From an uncultured Clostridium sp. (GTDB lineage: Bacteria; Bacillota_I; Bacilli_A; Acholeplasmatales; Anaeroplasmataceae), in NCBI GenBank assembly GCA_946540005.1, contig CAMNHY010000001.1, forward strand, positions 94,036 to 158,035: a stretch of DNA of 64,000 nt, written 5' to 3'. Below, in pieces: positions 41,297 to 52,200 of the stretch. A model generated the notes under the pieces. That model was not told where the DNA came from. It did no database searches and worked only from the letters and a program-made list of their open reading frames with translations. Position numbers and translations under genes: made by a program. Every line of letters starts with the position of its first letter. The first letter of the stretch is position 1.

Positions 41297-42588
41297 TAGT
41301 GTTTAACCTCCTTGTCTAGAGTTTCTCTTGACATTGCTAGCATTAACTTAATTCTGTTTTCTTGATTAACGCGTGTAGCAGAAGGGTCATAATCTATTGC
41401 GACTATATTCGCATCCTTATATATATTCTTAATCTTTTTCATTACACCCTTACCACAAATATGGTTTGGAAGGCATCCGAAAGGTTGGGCACAAACGACA
41501 TTTTTATAACCTTCCTCAACTAATTCAACCATTTCAGCTGTAAGCAACCAACCTTCACCCATTTTTGTTCTATGAGATAATACACCATATGAATAATCTT
41601 TTGTCTTATCAAACTTATTCATAGGAGTATATTTAGTTTTCTTTATAGCTTCAATCATTGCGTTTTCTCTACGCTCTAATAGTTTAATTACTCTCTTAAA
41701 TAAGAAAACTTTTAATTTTGATACTTTATATAATTTTCTATCATATAGAGTATTATATAGACAATAGAATAAGAAGCCATATAGACCAGGTACCATTACT
41801 TCAGCACCTTCTTTAATTAAGAATTTTTCTAAATCATTATTACCTAAAGAACTATATTTAATATATATTTCTCCAACAATTCCGACCTTTGGTTTGACGA
41901 TATTATTAATTTTAATATCATCAAAATCTTTAGCGATTTGTTCTATGTGTTTCTTTAATAATTTAAAACTAGTTCCTTTATTCTTTAAGAATTCATCACC
42001 AATTAATTCTACCCATTTAGTTACTAATTTGTCTGAATCCCCTTTATTTATCTCATAAGAAATGACTTTATTTCTCATATACATAAGCATATCGCCATAA
42101 GTCATTGCAGCTGCAAGCTTTAATACTAGAGGAAGAGTTAATTTAAATCCTCTATCTCTTTCAAGACCTTTTGTAGCATTTAAAGAAATAACTGGGACAT
42201 AATTATAATTAGCCTTAACTAAAGCTTTACGTAATAAGTAGATATAATTACTAGCTCTGCATCCTCCACCTGTTTGGGTAATAAGAAGAGCTGTCTTATG
42301 TCTTTCATCTTCACTCATATTATCAAGTGCGTCTATGAATTGACCTATTACTAGAAGTGCAGGATAACATGTATCATTATGTACATAGCGTAGTCCAATT
42401 TGTTTAATATTATCTGAACAATTTGTAAGAAGACGTGTTTTATATCCTGATGAGATTAAAGCTTTTTCAAATAAACGGAAATGTATTGGTAACATTGTAG
42501 GAAGAAGAATAGTATAATCTTTTACCATTTCTTTAGTAAATGTAGGATATTTTAATTCATAATTTTGATCAAAATTATCTTGATTCAT
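41296..42588 (-). CDS. 2-hydroxyacyl-CoA dehydratase-like protein (C-terminal part of split activase)
   Basis: 430 residues. Starts DYTILLPTMLPIHF; conserved cysteine segments NDTCYPALLVIGQF, TQTGGGCRASNYIYLLRKAL and AQPFGCLPNHICGKG fit the HgdB/DUF2229-like half that in many Clostridia is fused behind two activase domains in a ~1400-residue protein. Here it is a separate gene whose ATG overlaps the end of the upstream gene by 14 bases in another frame. AGGAG is present upstream. Metal-cluster binding through the cysteines is inferred. Substrate unknown. Confidence 0.8.
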   Translation of the reverse strand: MNQDNFDQNYELKYPTFTKEMVKDYTILLPTMLPIHFRLFEKALISSGYKTRLLTNCSDNIKQIGLRYVHNDTCYPALLVIGQFIDALDNMSEDERHKTALLITQTGGGCRASNYIYLLRKALVKANYNYVPVISLNATKGLERDRGFKLTLPLVLKLAAAMTYGDMLMYMRNKVISYEINKGDSDKLVTKWVELIGDEFLKNKGTSFKLLKKHIEQIAKDFDDIKINNIVKPKVGIVGEIYIKYSSLGNNDLEKFLIKEGAEVMVPGLYGFLFYCLYNTLYDRKLYKVSKLKVFLFKRVIKLLERRENAMIEAIKKTKYTPMNKFDKTKDYSYGVLSHRTKMGEGWLLTAEMVELVEEGYKNVVCAQPFGCLPNHICGKGVMKKIKNIYKDANIVAIDYDPSATRVNQENRIKLMLAMSRETLDKEVKH

Positions 42589-45517
42589 GATTATTCTCCT
42601 CCTTTTTTAATTTTAAAGCTTCAAATAAACTTCTTAATCTAATTTTAACTGCACCTAAATTAGTTATTTCATCTATTTTAATTTGAGTATAAATCTTATT
42701 ACCTTTTTCAATAATATCTTTTGTTTCATCTGTTGTGATGGCATCAAGTCCACATCCGAATGATACTAATTGAATTAATGCCATATCATCTTGGGTAATG
42801 ACATAACGAGCAGCAGAATATAGTCTTGCATGATATGTCCATTGATTTAAGATATTAGTCTTAAATGGATTTGTAATATATGATAATGATTCCTCATTTA
42901 TTACACCAACACCAAATCCTGATATTAATTTATCTATACCATGATTTACTTCAGGATCTACGTGATATGGTCTACCACATAACACTACAATTTCCTTTCC
43001 ATTAATTCTACACTCATGTATAATTTCTTGACCACGTTTGCGAATATCATTAATATAAGACTCATATTCTTGATAAGCTTTTTTAGTAGCCTCATGTATT
43101 TCTTTTTTAGATATACCTGTAAAGTATCTGCTTAAGACATCTAAAATTCTTTTTTCAAATAATGTCTTATTATTTAATGAAATAAAATTATAAATAAAAT
43201 TAACATCATTTTCACTTACAAGTGATACATTATTTAAGATGTTTTCAGGATAATAAGCTACAATTGGACAATTGTAGTGATTATCACCTTTCTTCTCATC
43301 AATGTTATAGGTCATACAAGGATAGAAGATATTTTTAATATTATCTTCAACGATTAATTTTTCAATATGACCATGTACAAGCTTTGCAGGATAACATTCT
43401 GTATCTGATGGGATTGTATGTTGACCCATTGTAAATATTTTTCTAGTTGAGAATCCACTTGTATGAACTTCAAATCCTAAGTTTGTAAAGAATGTATGCC
43501 AGAATGGTAATAACTCATACATATTAAGCACAAGAGGAATACCTATTTTTCCTCTCTTACCACTTACAGGTTTATAAGATTGAATCTTTGTACGGATATA
43601 TTCATAAATGTTTAAATCATCATTAGTTTGAATATTTGATTTAGCTAATGGTCTTTCACATCTGTTTCCTGATATATATCTATTTTTTCCACCAAAATTA
43701 TTTATTGTTAGTGAGCATTGGTTTTTACATAATCCACATTTAGTGTATTTTACTTCATGAACGAATGATTTTAATTCATCCATATTAAGTATGCTAGACT
43801 TACCTTTTGAATTATCCATAGCATATAATGCTGCTCCGTATGCGCCCATTAAACCTGAAATATTAGGACAAACAACATCTACACCAAGTTCTCTTTCAAA
43901 TGCACGTAATACAGCTTCATTATTAAATGTACCACCTTGTACAACTATATGCTTACCAAGAGAAGAAACAGATGTAGCACGTATTACTTTATATAGAGCG
44001 TTTTTAACTACAGAAATTGATAAACCTGCAGAAATATTATCTATTGTAGCTCCATCTTTTTGTGCTTGTTTAACAGATGAGTTCATAAATACTGTGCAAC
44101 GAGAGCCAAGATCAACTGGTTTTTTAGCTAATAGACCCATTTTTGCGAAATCTTCAATTTGATAACCAAGTGCGCTTGCGAAAGTTTGTAAGAAAGAACC
44201 ACAACCTGATGAGCAAGCTTCATTTAAGAAAATGTTTGAAATTGCACCATTTTCAATTTTGAAGCATTTAATATCTTGACCACCAATATCTATAATGAAA
44301 TCAACATTTGGCATAAAGTGTTTTGCAGCTCTAAAGTGTGCCATTGTCTCTACAAGAGAAGTATCTAGATTAAATGCAGCTTTTGCAAGATCTTCACCAT
44401 ATCCAGTTGAAGCTGCATAAGCTATATTTATATTAGGATATAAAGTATAAATAGTTACTAAATTTTGTTTAATAATTTGAGCAGGATTACCTTGATTAAA
44501 TTGATAACTTGACCATCTTATTTCTTTATTTTTATCAATCAGTACCATTTTTAATGTAGTAGAACCAGAATCTATACCAAGATATAGTGGTTCAGTATAA
44601 TTTTTATCTAATGGTATTTCTTTAACATAATCCTTTGCGTGACGCTCTCTAAATTTAGCAAGCTCCCATTCATCTTTAAATAATGGTTCACTAAAACCAT
44701 ATTTTTCGTTGGATTGATAATTGCTAATTTTTTGAATTAAGTCTAATACATCATATTCCTTATCAGCACAATATGCTGAACCAAGGGATACGAAATATAA
44801 AGAATTCTCAGGACATATTCCTTCAAGTTTTAATGAATCATCAAAGCTTTTTCTAAGTTCTGGCATAAATGTTAAAGGTCCACCTAAATATGCTACTTTA
44901 CCTTTAATATCTCTACCTTGAGCAAGACCACCAATTGTTTGATTTACTACAGCCTTATAAATAGAAGCTGCAACATCAGCCTTATCAGCTCCTTGATTTA
45001 ATAAAGGCTGTACATCAGTTTTGGCGAATACTCCGCATCTTGAAGCGATTGAATATAGCTTTTTATGTTGACTTGCTAAATCAGACATATCAGTTACATC
45101 TACATTTAATAAGGTAGCCATTTGATCGATGAAAGCTCCTGTACCTCCGGCGCAAGAACCATTCATTCTAACCTCCATACCATCCTTTAAGAATAGTATT
45201 TTAGCATCCTCTCCACCTAATTCAATAATACAATCAGTACCAGGTATTAATTTATTTGCAGCTACACGTGTAGCATAAACTTCTTGAACAAATGTGATTC
45301 CTGTATCATTCGCAAGTCCCATACCTGCAGAACCTGAAATTGAAAAGGTTATTTTCTCATTTATAATTTTTTTATCATGTAATAAATTTAAAATTTCTAA
45401 AATATTTTCTTTTATATGAGAATAGTGTCTTTTGTAATCTTTATAAACTATATTTCCCAAATCATCTAAAACAACATATTTTATTGTTGTTGAACCAATA
45501 TCTAAACCTAAACGCAT
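42575..45517 (-). CDS. Acyl-CoA dehydratase activase-like protein (BcrA/BadF/HgdC family, duplicated)
   Basis: 980 residues. Two ASKHA ATPase domains in tandem: domain 1 MRLGLDIGSTTIKYVVLDD, ELGGEDAKI, NGSCAGGTGAFIDQ, SRCGVFAKTDVQ; domain 2 LGIDSGSTTLKMVLIDK, DIGGQDIKCF, NEACSSGCGSFLQ, SRCTVFMNSS. The cysteines CAGG/CSSG and SRC are those that bridge a [4Fe-4S] cluster in HgdC-type archerases. A third part (from about 600) has CGLCKNQC and RCERPL cysteines of the DUF2229 type. Probably an ATP-driven electron-transfer activator; partner is the next gene. Real enzyme substrate unknown. Own promoter upstream. Confidence 0.87.
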   Translation of the reverse strand: MRLGLDIGSTTIKYVVLDDLGNIVYKDYKRHYSHIKENILEILNLLHDKKIINEKITFSISGSAGMGLANDTGITFVQEVYATRVAANKLIPGTDCIIELGGEDAKILFLKDGMEVRMNGSCAGGTGAFIDQMATLLNVDVTDMSDLASQHKKLYSIASRCGVFAKTDVQPLLNQGADKADVAASIYKAVVNQTIGGLAQGRDIKGKVAYLGGPLTFMPELRKSFDDSLKLEGICPENSLYFVSLGSAYCADKEYDVLDLIQKISNYQSNEKYGFSEPLFKDEWELAKFRERHAKDYVKEIPLDKNYTEPLYLGIDSGSTTLKMVLIDKNKEIRWSSYQFNQGNPAQIIKQNLVTIYTLYPNINIAYAASTGYGEDLAKAAFNLDTSLVETMAHFRAAKHFMPNVDFIIDIGGQDIKCFKIENGAISNIFLNEACSSGCGSFLQTFASALGYQIEDFAKMGLLAKKPVDLGSRCTVFMNSSVKQAQKDGATIDNISAGLSISVVKNALYKVIRATSVSSLGKHIVVQGGTFNNEAVLRAFERELGVDVVCPNISGLMGAYGAALYAMDNSKGKSSILNMDELKSFVHEVKYTKCGLCKNQCSLTINNFGGKNRYISGNRCERPLAKSNIQTNDDLNIYEYIRTKIQSYKPVSGKRGKIGIPLVLNMYELLPFWHTFFTNLGFEVHTSGFSTRKIFTMGQHTIPSDTECYPAKLVHGHIEKLIVEDNIKNIFYPCMTYNIDEKKGDNHYNCPIVAYYPENILNNVSLVSENDVNFIYNFISLNNKTLFEKRILDVLSRYFTGISKKEIHEATKKAYQEYESYINDIRKRGQEIIHECRINGKEIVVLCGRPYHVDPEVNHGIDKLISGFGVGVINEESLSYITNPFKTNILNQWTYHARLYSAARYVITQDDMALIQLVSFGCGLDAITTDETKDIIEKGNKIYTQIKIDEITNLGAVKIRLRSLFEALKLKKEENNHESR

Positions 45518-45544
45518 AATTTATACACCATCCATTTATTATAA

Positions 45545-45574
45545 ATTATACGACTTTCAAGCTTTATATGTCAA
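45545..45574 (-). promoter_or_regulatory. Promoter of the activase operon
   Basis: On the minus strand TTGACA (45574-45569), 18-base spacer, TATAAT (45550-45545), about 28 bases before the ATG at 45517. GGATGGTG serves as ribosome-binding site. Confidence 0.75.
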
Positions 45575-45635
45575 TTTAATGACGCTAATTAAGATTTTTT
45601 ATTTTTCTTCTTTACTAATATTGTATGAGTTTTAA

Positions 45636-45676
45636 AATATTCGAATATTGTTAAAAAATGAAGTTTAATGTATAAT
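45636..45676 (+). promoter_or_regulatory. Promoter with overlapping palindrome before the GLUG lipoprotein gene
   Basis: TTGTTA (45648-45653), 17 bases, TATAAT (45671-45676). A perfect 14-base palindrome AATATTCGAATATT (45636-45649) overlaps the first bases of the -35 box, a place where a repressor would block polymerase. Operator function is inferred. Confidence 0.55.
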
Positions 45677-45705
45677 AAAGTCATATAGAAAAAAAGAGGT
45701 TAAAT

Positions 45706-47415
45706 ATGAAAAAGTATTTAAAACATTTAATGGCAACAGGTGTTGCGTTAGCAGGAATAATGGGAGGAGTAGCACTTAGTAGTTGTGGTGGTGCTAAAGA
45801 TAAGAATTTAACAGGTACTATGACAGTTAAAGCTACTGCAAAAACATTAGAAATTACATGTGGTATTAAGGACCCAGATAATATAGTTAATAAAGGTTCA
45901 GCAAGAGTAGCTGTATATACATATGATGATAACAATACTCCAGATGATAAATCTGATGATAAAGAAACATTAGTTGAGAATAAAACATTTAGCGCTATTC
46001 CAAATAATGATAATACATTAGAAACTAAAGTAATTAATAACTTAAAAATTAATCAAGATTATTTATTAAAATTCTATTGTACATATAGTGATCAAACTCA
46101 TATTTTTGAAGAAACTCATTATAAGACAACTTCTAAAGGTCAATCAGAAGATAATCCAATTGAAATATCAACAGCTGATCAATTATTTAATATGACTAGT
46201 GATTTAACAGCATATTATAAGCTTGTTGATGATATTGATGTAACTAAATATTCTCAATATAATGAGACAAATGGTGTTTCACCAATATTCTCATCTTCAA
46301 AAATATTTGAAGGTTCATTTGATGGTAATGGTCATAAGATTAAAGGATTCAATCAAAAAGGAAGTAATCAATATCAATATAGTGGTGTATTTGGATATAT
46401 TGGTGAAAATGGTAAGGTTGAAAATTTAATTATTGAAGATCCTGTAGTATCTTATACACGTTCTTCAACTGTTTATTATGGTGCAGTTGCAGGTTATAAC
46501 AAAGGTGAAATTTCAAATGTTGATGTTATAAATGCTAATTTAACATATACTGTTACAACAACTAGTACTCAAAGCCCTGCATATTGTGGTGGATTTGTAG
46601 GATTAAATGAAGGTACAATTACAAATTCTAGTATTGAAGGTGTAATTTCATCTACATATAAAGGTAAGGTTGTAATTGGTGGTTTTGTTGGTACTAATAT
46701 GAAGAAAATTAGTGATTCAAAAGCTTCAGTTGATATTTCACTTGCATATGGTACATCATCTTCATCTGTTGAAATTGTTACATTTGATGTTGGTGGATTT
46801 GCAGGAAATTCTGATGGTTCAATTACAAACTCAATCGCTACAGGAAGTCTTGATATTAATTATTCATTCACCGCAACAAATACATCAATTAATAAATATA
46901 TTCCTCATAATTTAGGTGGATTTATTGGTTTATATAATGGTGGTATTATTAAAGGCTGTGTAGTAGATGAAGATATTACATTCACATCAAGTCAATCACT
47001 TATCACAAATCTTGGTGTATTTAGTGGTTCAATTTCTACAGGATTAAATCCTCAAGCATTTAAGAGTAATGTAGTAATTGGTAATTCTAATACAATTAAT
47101 ATTACTTTATTAGATAAAGATGGCAAGTTTAATTATGAAAGAAATATTCCATCTGATACTGATGAAAATAAAACAGAAATGACTGATAGAAAGTTCAATT
47201 TTGGTTTATTTAATACATTAGATGAAAAATATATTGAAAACTTCTATAAGGAACACGATATGTTTGCGCTTGAAGGAACTTTATCAATTACATTAGATGC
47301 AACTGATTATGCAAAAGCTTCATTAACAAAAGAAAATGAATTTAGCGCAAATTATAAAGATTTAACTTTAAGTGAATATGTATTAAAATATATTGAGAGT
47401 GCAATAGTTAAATAA
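45706..47415 (+). CDS. GLUG-repeat surface lipoprotein
   Basis: 569 residues. Signal LKHLMATGVALAGIMGGVAL with lipobox LSSC (cysteine 27). After a beta-rich domain (about 40-150) come repeated units GGFVGLNEGTITNSS, GGFVGTNMKKISDSK, GGFAGNSDGSITNSI and GGFIGLYNGGIIKGC, the GLUG motif of bacterial surface adhesins and peptidases. Likely an exposed beta-helix or adhesin; no protease motif is visible. Single-gene unit between a consensus-like promoter and a terminator. Confidence 0.85.
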   Translation: MKKYLKHLMATGVALAGIMGGVALSSCGGAKDKNLTGTMTVKATAKTLEITCGIKDPDNIVNKGSARVAVYTYDDNNTPDDKSDDKETLVENKTFSAIPNNDNTLETKVINNLKINQDYLLKFYCTYSDQTHIFEETHYKTTSKGQSEDNPIEISTADQLFNMTSDLTAYYKLVDDIDVTKYSQYNETNGVSPIFSSSKIFEGSFDGNGHKIKGFNQKGSNQYQYSGVFGYIGENGKVENLIIEDPVVSYTRSSTVYYGAVAGYNKGEISNVDVINANLTYTVTTTSTQSPAYCGGFVGLNEGTITNSSIEGVISSTYKGKVVIGGFVGTNMKKISDSKASVDISLAYGTSSSSVEIVTFDVGGFAGNSDGSITNSIATGSLDINYSFTATNTSINKYIPHNLGGFIGLYNGGIIKGCVVDEDITFTSSQSLITNLGVFSGSISTGLNPQAFKSNVVIGNSNTINITLLDKDGKFNYERNIPSDTDENKTEMTDRKFNFGLFNTLDEKYIENFYKEHDMFALEGTLSITLDATDYAKASLTKENEFSANYKDLTLSEYVLKYIESAIVK

Positions 47416-47426
47416 AGTAGGAAAGT

Positions 47427-47459
47427 AAATGGATTATAATAAAATATAGTCCATTTTTC
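47427..47459 (+). terminator. Terminator after the GLUG lipoprotein gene
   Basis: AAATGGATTATA (47427-47438) pairs with TATAGTCCATTT (47445-47456, one G-T), followed by T-rich sequence. Confidence 0.8.
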
Positions 47460-47560
47460 TTTTCACTTTATTTTCATATTTGTCGACTTCTTAAAATTGT
47501 ATTTTAAGGAGAAGTGATTTATAATAAGATAGAATGGACTATTATGTAAGGAGACATATT

Positions 47561-48889
47561 ATGAGTTTAAAATTATACAACTCTTTAACTAATAAAATTG
47601 AAGAATTTATACCAAAAAATGGTAAGGACGTTAACATGTATGTATGTGGTCCTACTGTTTATAATTATATACATATAGGTAATGCTAGACCTGTAATATT
47701 TTTTGATATGTTCAAAAACTATCTTGAATTCTTAGGATATAATGTACATTATGCATCTAACATTACAGACGTTGATGATAAGATTATTAATAAAGCTATT
47801 GAAAGAAATGTTAGTGAAAAAGAAATTGCTACAGAGTATGAAAAAGCATATTTTGTTGATGTAAAAAGACTAGGTTCAAAAAGACCTGATTTTGTTCCTC
47901 ACGCAACTGAATATATTAATGATATGCAACAATTTATCAAAGGCTTAGAGGATAAGGGATTTGCATATGATAATGATGGTGATGTTTATTTTAGAATTGA
48001 TAAATTAAAGGAATATGGTATTTTATCAAATCAAAATAAAGAAGAACTTGAAAAAGGTGTTAGAATCGATGTGTCTGATAAGAAGGAAAATCCTCTAGAT
48101 TTCACTTTATGGAAAAAGACTGATAAAGGTATTCAATGGGATTCTCCATTTGGTAAAGGAAGACCAGGATGGCATACTGAGTGTGTATGCATGATTAATA
48201 ATATCTTTAAGGGTAAAGAAATTGATATCCATGGTGGTGGAATGGATTTAAAATTCCCACACCATGAAAATGAAATTGCTCAAGCTAATGCGATGTATGG
48301 ACATCATCTTGCAAAATACTGGATGCATGTAGGTAGAGTTGATCTTGGTAAAGAAAAAATGTCAAAATCTTTAGGTAATGTTATCTGGGTAAAAGACTTT
48401 AAAGATGATGAGATGATGGCATATAGATTATTAGTAATTGCTACTCCATATAGAAATTCTGTTAACTTTAGTAATGAATTATTTGATCAATATAAGAAGA
48501 TGTATGAAAAATTTGTAAGAGGCTATAAACAAGCTATGTTGTTAATTGATCTTGCAAATAAAGATTCTAATTTAATAAATGAAGATGAAAAGAATCAATT
48601 TATTGAATATATGAATAATGATTTAAACACAGCAAATGTATTTACTCTTGCGAATGATATTTTAAAGAAGATGAATGTTTCTATTAGAAATAAAGACATT
48701 GATACTTTAGTTATTGAAACTAATACTTTAAAAATGATATTTGATGTTTTTGGTCTTGAATTAAATTATAAAAAGTTAAATGACGAAGAGAAGGCATTGT
48801 ACAATGAGTGGAATGATGCAAAAGCTAGAAAAGATTTTGCACAAGCTGATCAAATCAGAGAAAAACTTATTGAAAGAGGCCTAATTTAA
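47561..48889 (+). CDS. cysS: Cysteinyl-tRNA synthetase
   Basis: 442 residues. VCGPTVYNYIHIGNARP (zinc cysteine and HIGH motif), WHTECVCMI with further zinc ligands, HHENEIAQANA and KEKMSKSLGN (KMSKS). ATG 47561 follows AAGGAG by seven bases; an upstream in-frame ATG at 47534 lacks such a site. The stop overlaps the next ATG (TAATG), the usual cysS-mrnC coupling of Bacilli. Confidence 0.96.
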   Translation: MSLKLYNSLTNKIEEFIPKNGKDVNMYVCGPTVYNYIHIGNARPVIFFDMFKNYLEFLGYNVHYASNITDVDDKIINKAIERNVSEKEIATEYEKAYFVDVKRLGSKRPDFVPHATEYINDMQQFIKGLEDKGFAYDNDGDVYFRIDKLKEYGILSNQNKEELEKGVRIDVSDKKENPLDFTLWKKTDKGIQWDSPFGKGRPGWHTECVCMINNIFKGKEIDIHGGGMDLKFPHHENEIAQANAMYGHHLAKYWMHVGRVDLGKEKMSKSLGNVIWVKDFKDDEMMAYRLLVIATPYRNSVNFSNELFDQYKKMYEKFVRGYKQAMLLIDLANKDSNLINEDEKNQFIEYMNNDLNTANVFTLANDILKKMNVSIRNKDIDTLVIETNTLKMIFDVFGLELNYKKLNDEEKALYNEWNDAKARKDFAQADQIREKLIERGLI

Positions 48890-49281
48890 TGGATGCATTA
48901 CAATATAATGGATTAGCTTTAGCTTATATTGGTGATGCTATTTATGAATTAAGAATAAGAAACTTTGTATTATCTAAAGGATATACAAAAGTAAATGATC
49001 TTAATAAAGCGGCAACCGAATATACTAAAGGTGAAGCTCAAGCTAAAGTAATGAGATATTTAATTGACAATAATATGTTATCTGAACTTGAGATTGATAT
49101 GTTTAAAAGAGGAAGAAACTCATATGTTAAAAAAATAAGAAAGAATATAAGTCGTGCTGATTATTTAGAAGGTACTGGCTTTGAATCCTTAATTGGATAT
49201 TTATATCTTTCTTCAAATTTTGAACGTATGAATGAAATCATAGATATAGCAATTAAATTGTTATCTGTAAAGGAGGGATAA
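48889..49281 (+). CDS. mrnC: Mini-ribonuclease III
   Basis: 130 residues: NGLALAYIGDAIYELRIRNF, the RNase III signature with the catalytic acids (GDAIYE), and GTGFESLIGYLYL. It lacks the double-stranded-RNA-binding domain. MrnC matures 23S rRNA in B. subtilis. Located between cysS and, in Bacillus, rlmB; here the P-type ATPase gene is inserted between. Confidence 0.93.
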   Translation: MDALQYNGLALAYIGDAIYELRIRNFVLSKGYTKVNDLNKAATEYTKGEAQAKVMRYLIDNNMLSELEIDMFKRGRNSYVKKIRKNISRADYLEGTGFESLIGYLYLSSNFERMNEIIDIAIKLLSVKEG

Positions 49282-49282
49282 A

Positions 49283-52200
49283 ATGCGTCATAAGGATGAG
49301 ATTAAAGAAGATGCTAATAATCCAATTGATTTAGGCATTGAAGAAAATGTTGATGCAAATGTAGATGATGAAGCAATTGAAGCTAAAAATGAAAATATCA
49401 ATTCTTCAGAAGAATTAGATAAAACATTAAGCGAAGATACAAAAGAAGAAGTAAAAAATAATACAGTTGCTTCATTTAAAGATGAAATTGAGCCTAAATA
49501 TCTTGATAAGCATGGAAATCCTTTCTCTGCTAAGAAAATAGCTAAAATGAAAGCTCGTGAAGCTCAAGAAGAACAAAAAAGACGTCAAATTGAACTTGAA
49601 AAAAAGATCAATGCGGCTAATAAAGCTGAAGCTCATAAGCAAGCTATGAAAGATGAAGAAGAAAAGAATAAAGAACGTGATGCATTAAGAGCTCATAAGA
49701 AAGCTATTCAATTAGCTTCAAAGCGTAAAACTAATATGCAATATGTTGATCGTTTTGAACCAAATCCTGAAGATGGTTTGAATGATGAACAAGTTAATCA
49801 AAGAATTTTAGAAGGTTTTTCAAACTTTAAGGTTAAAACTAATTCTAAGACTATTCCACAAATTTTCTTTAGTAATATATTTACAGTTCTAAATTTATTA
49901 ATCTTTATCATTGCTGGATTCTTAATTTCAATTGGTTCAATTAAAGATTTAACATTCTTAGTAATAATTACAGCTAATATTGTAATTGGTATTGTACAAG
50001 AAATTAGAGCTAAGAAGATGATTGATAAATTATCTTTAATTTCTGCACCTACAGTTAATGTATTAAGAAATGGTAAGATTTCAGAAATATCAACTGGTGA
50101 AGTTGTACTTGATGATATTATGATTCTTGAAGCTGGTAAACAAATTTGTACAGATGCAACAGTTGTAAGTGATTCAATTGAAGTTAATGAGTCATTATTA
50201 ACAGGTGAATCTGATTCAATTTTAAAGAAACCAGGAGACGTTTTATATAGTGGATCTTTTGTTGTAAGTGGTAAATGCAAAGCTAAGGTAGAAAAGGTTG
50301 GTAAAGATAATTATATTGAATCTTTAACAACTTCAGCTAAAAAATATGTAAAACCAAGAAGTGAATTGTTACGCTCATTAAACATTATTATTTATGTAAT
50401 GAGTATTATAGTTGTATTAGTTGGTGTAGGTTTATTCTTAATTCAATATTTAAAGAATGGTATGAATTATGAAGAAACTATTCGTAAGACAGCTGGTGCT
50501 ATGGTTGGTATGATTCCATCTGGATTATATTTGTGTACTTCTATGGCTCTTGCGGTTGGTGTTATGCGCCTTGCAAGAAAGAATGTACTTGTCCAAGAAT
50601 TATATTGTATTGAAATGCTTGCGCGTATTAATGTATTATGTCTAGATAAAACTGGTACTATTACAGATGGTTCTATGAATGTTAGAGATGTAGTAGAATA
50701 CAAGAATTTTGGTGGCATTAATACAAAATATGCAATTAGTGCTTTACTAAATGCGCTAAATGATAGAAATTTAACAAGTGTTGCTCTTGAGAATTATTTT
50801 GGTCTTGAAAAGAGATTAAAATGCATTGGCTCAATTCCTTTCTCAAGTAAGAGAAAGTTTAGTGCTGCATCATTTGAAAAATATGGTACTTATATTATGG
50901 GTGCACCTGAGTTTGTATTAACTCAAGATGATTATAAAATTATTCAAAAAGATGTAGATAAATTTGCTAAACAAGGATATCGTGTATTATTACTTGGATA
51001 TACTGAAGGTATTATTTCAAATAATCAAATGCCTGAAACTAAAGTTGAAGCTATGAGTTTAATATTAATTGAAGATAATATTAGACCTGACGCAATTGAA
51101 ACTATTAAATACTTTAAGGAAAGCGGTGTTGAAGTTAAGGTCATATCAGGTGATAATCCTGTTACTGTTGGTATGATTGCTAAACGTGCTGGTATTGAAC
51201 ATGCAGAAGAATATATTTCACTTGATGGATTAAGTGAACAAGATGTTGTTCGTGCTGCAACTAAATATACAGTATTTGGACGTGTATCACCATCTCAAAA
51301 GAGATTACTTGTTAAAACTTTAAAGGAAAATGGTAAGACTGTTGCGATGACAGGAGACGGTGTTAATGACATCTTAGCTTTAAAAGAAGCTGATTGTTCA
51401 ATCGCAATGGCTTCAGGTAGTGAAGCTGCACGTAATGTATCTCACTTAGTATTATTAGATTCTAACTTTGGTTCTATGCCAAGTGTTGTTGCTGAAGGTA
51501 GAAGAGTTATTAATAATATTACTAAAGTTGCTAGATTATATTTAACAAAGACTATGTTTAGTTTGTTACTTGCAATTCTAGCTCTTATCCAAGGATATTA
51601 TCCTATTTCAACAAACCAATTATTTATGATTGATTTATTTGTAATAGGTATTCCATCCGTTATATTAGTATTAGAAAAGAATAATGATTTGAATAAAGGC
51701 CATTTCTTAGCCAATGTAATTAAATCGGCATTGCCTGGTGCGATAGTCATAGTAATATTGTCATTAATTGTATTTATGCTAAGAAGTCAATTCTCTATGA
51801 CACAAACTGTTTCTTCAACAGTTATTGTATTAGCCGCAACATTTACATGTATGATGGTTTTATATGATGTATGCGCAAAGCCAGTGTTTACTAGCATACA
51901 TAAATTAATTTTCTATTCAATGTTTAGCTTATTCATTTTCTTATCATTAATTACTCCAAGATTCTTTGATTTCTCTCCACTTGTACCAGTTGGTACATAT
52001 TATTCAGATAATCTTGAAGTTGTAAACTGGACAAGCCCTAATGTAACTATTTCAAAGGCTAATACATATGTAATAAATGGATATGTAATTCAAAAGAAGA
52101 ATACTGGATTAAATCAAGAAATTTATTATACAGCTGCTGTACAAACTACTACACACGATGTATATGTTAATGCTGATGGTCAATTAGTAATTGATAATTT

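Noticed and set aside
45681..45935. Minus-strand frame of 84 codons over the GLUG lipoprotein start.
   Set aside because: It is antisense to a clear signal peptide and has no ribosome-binding site.
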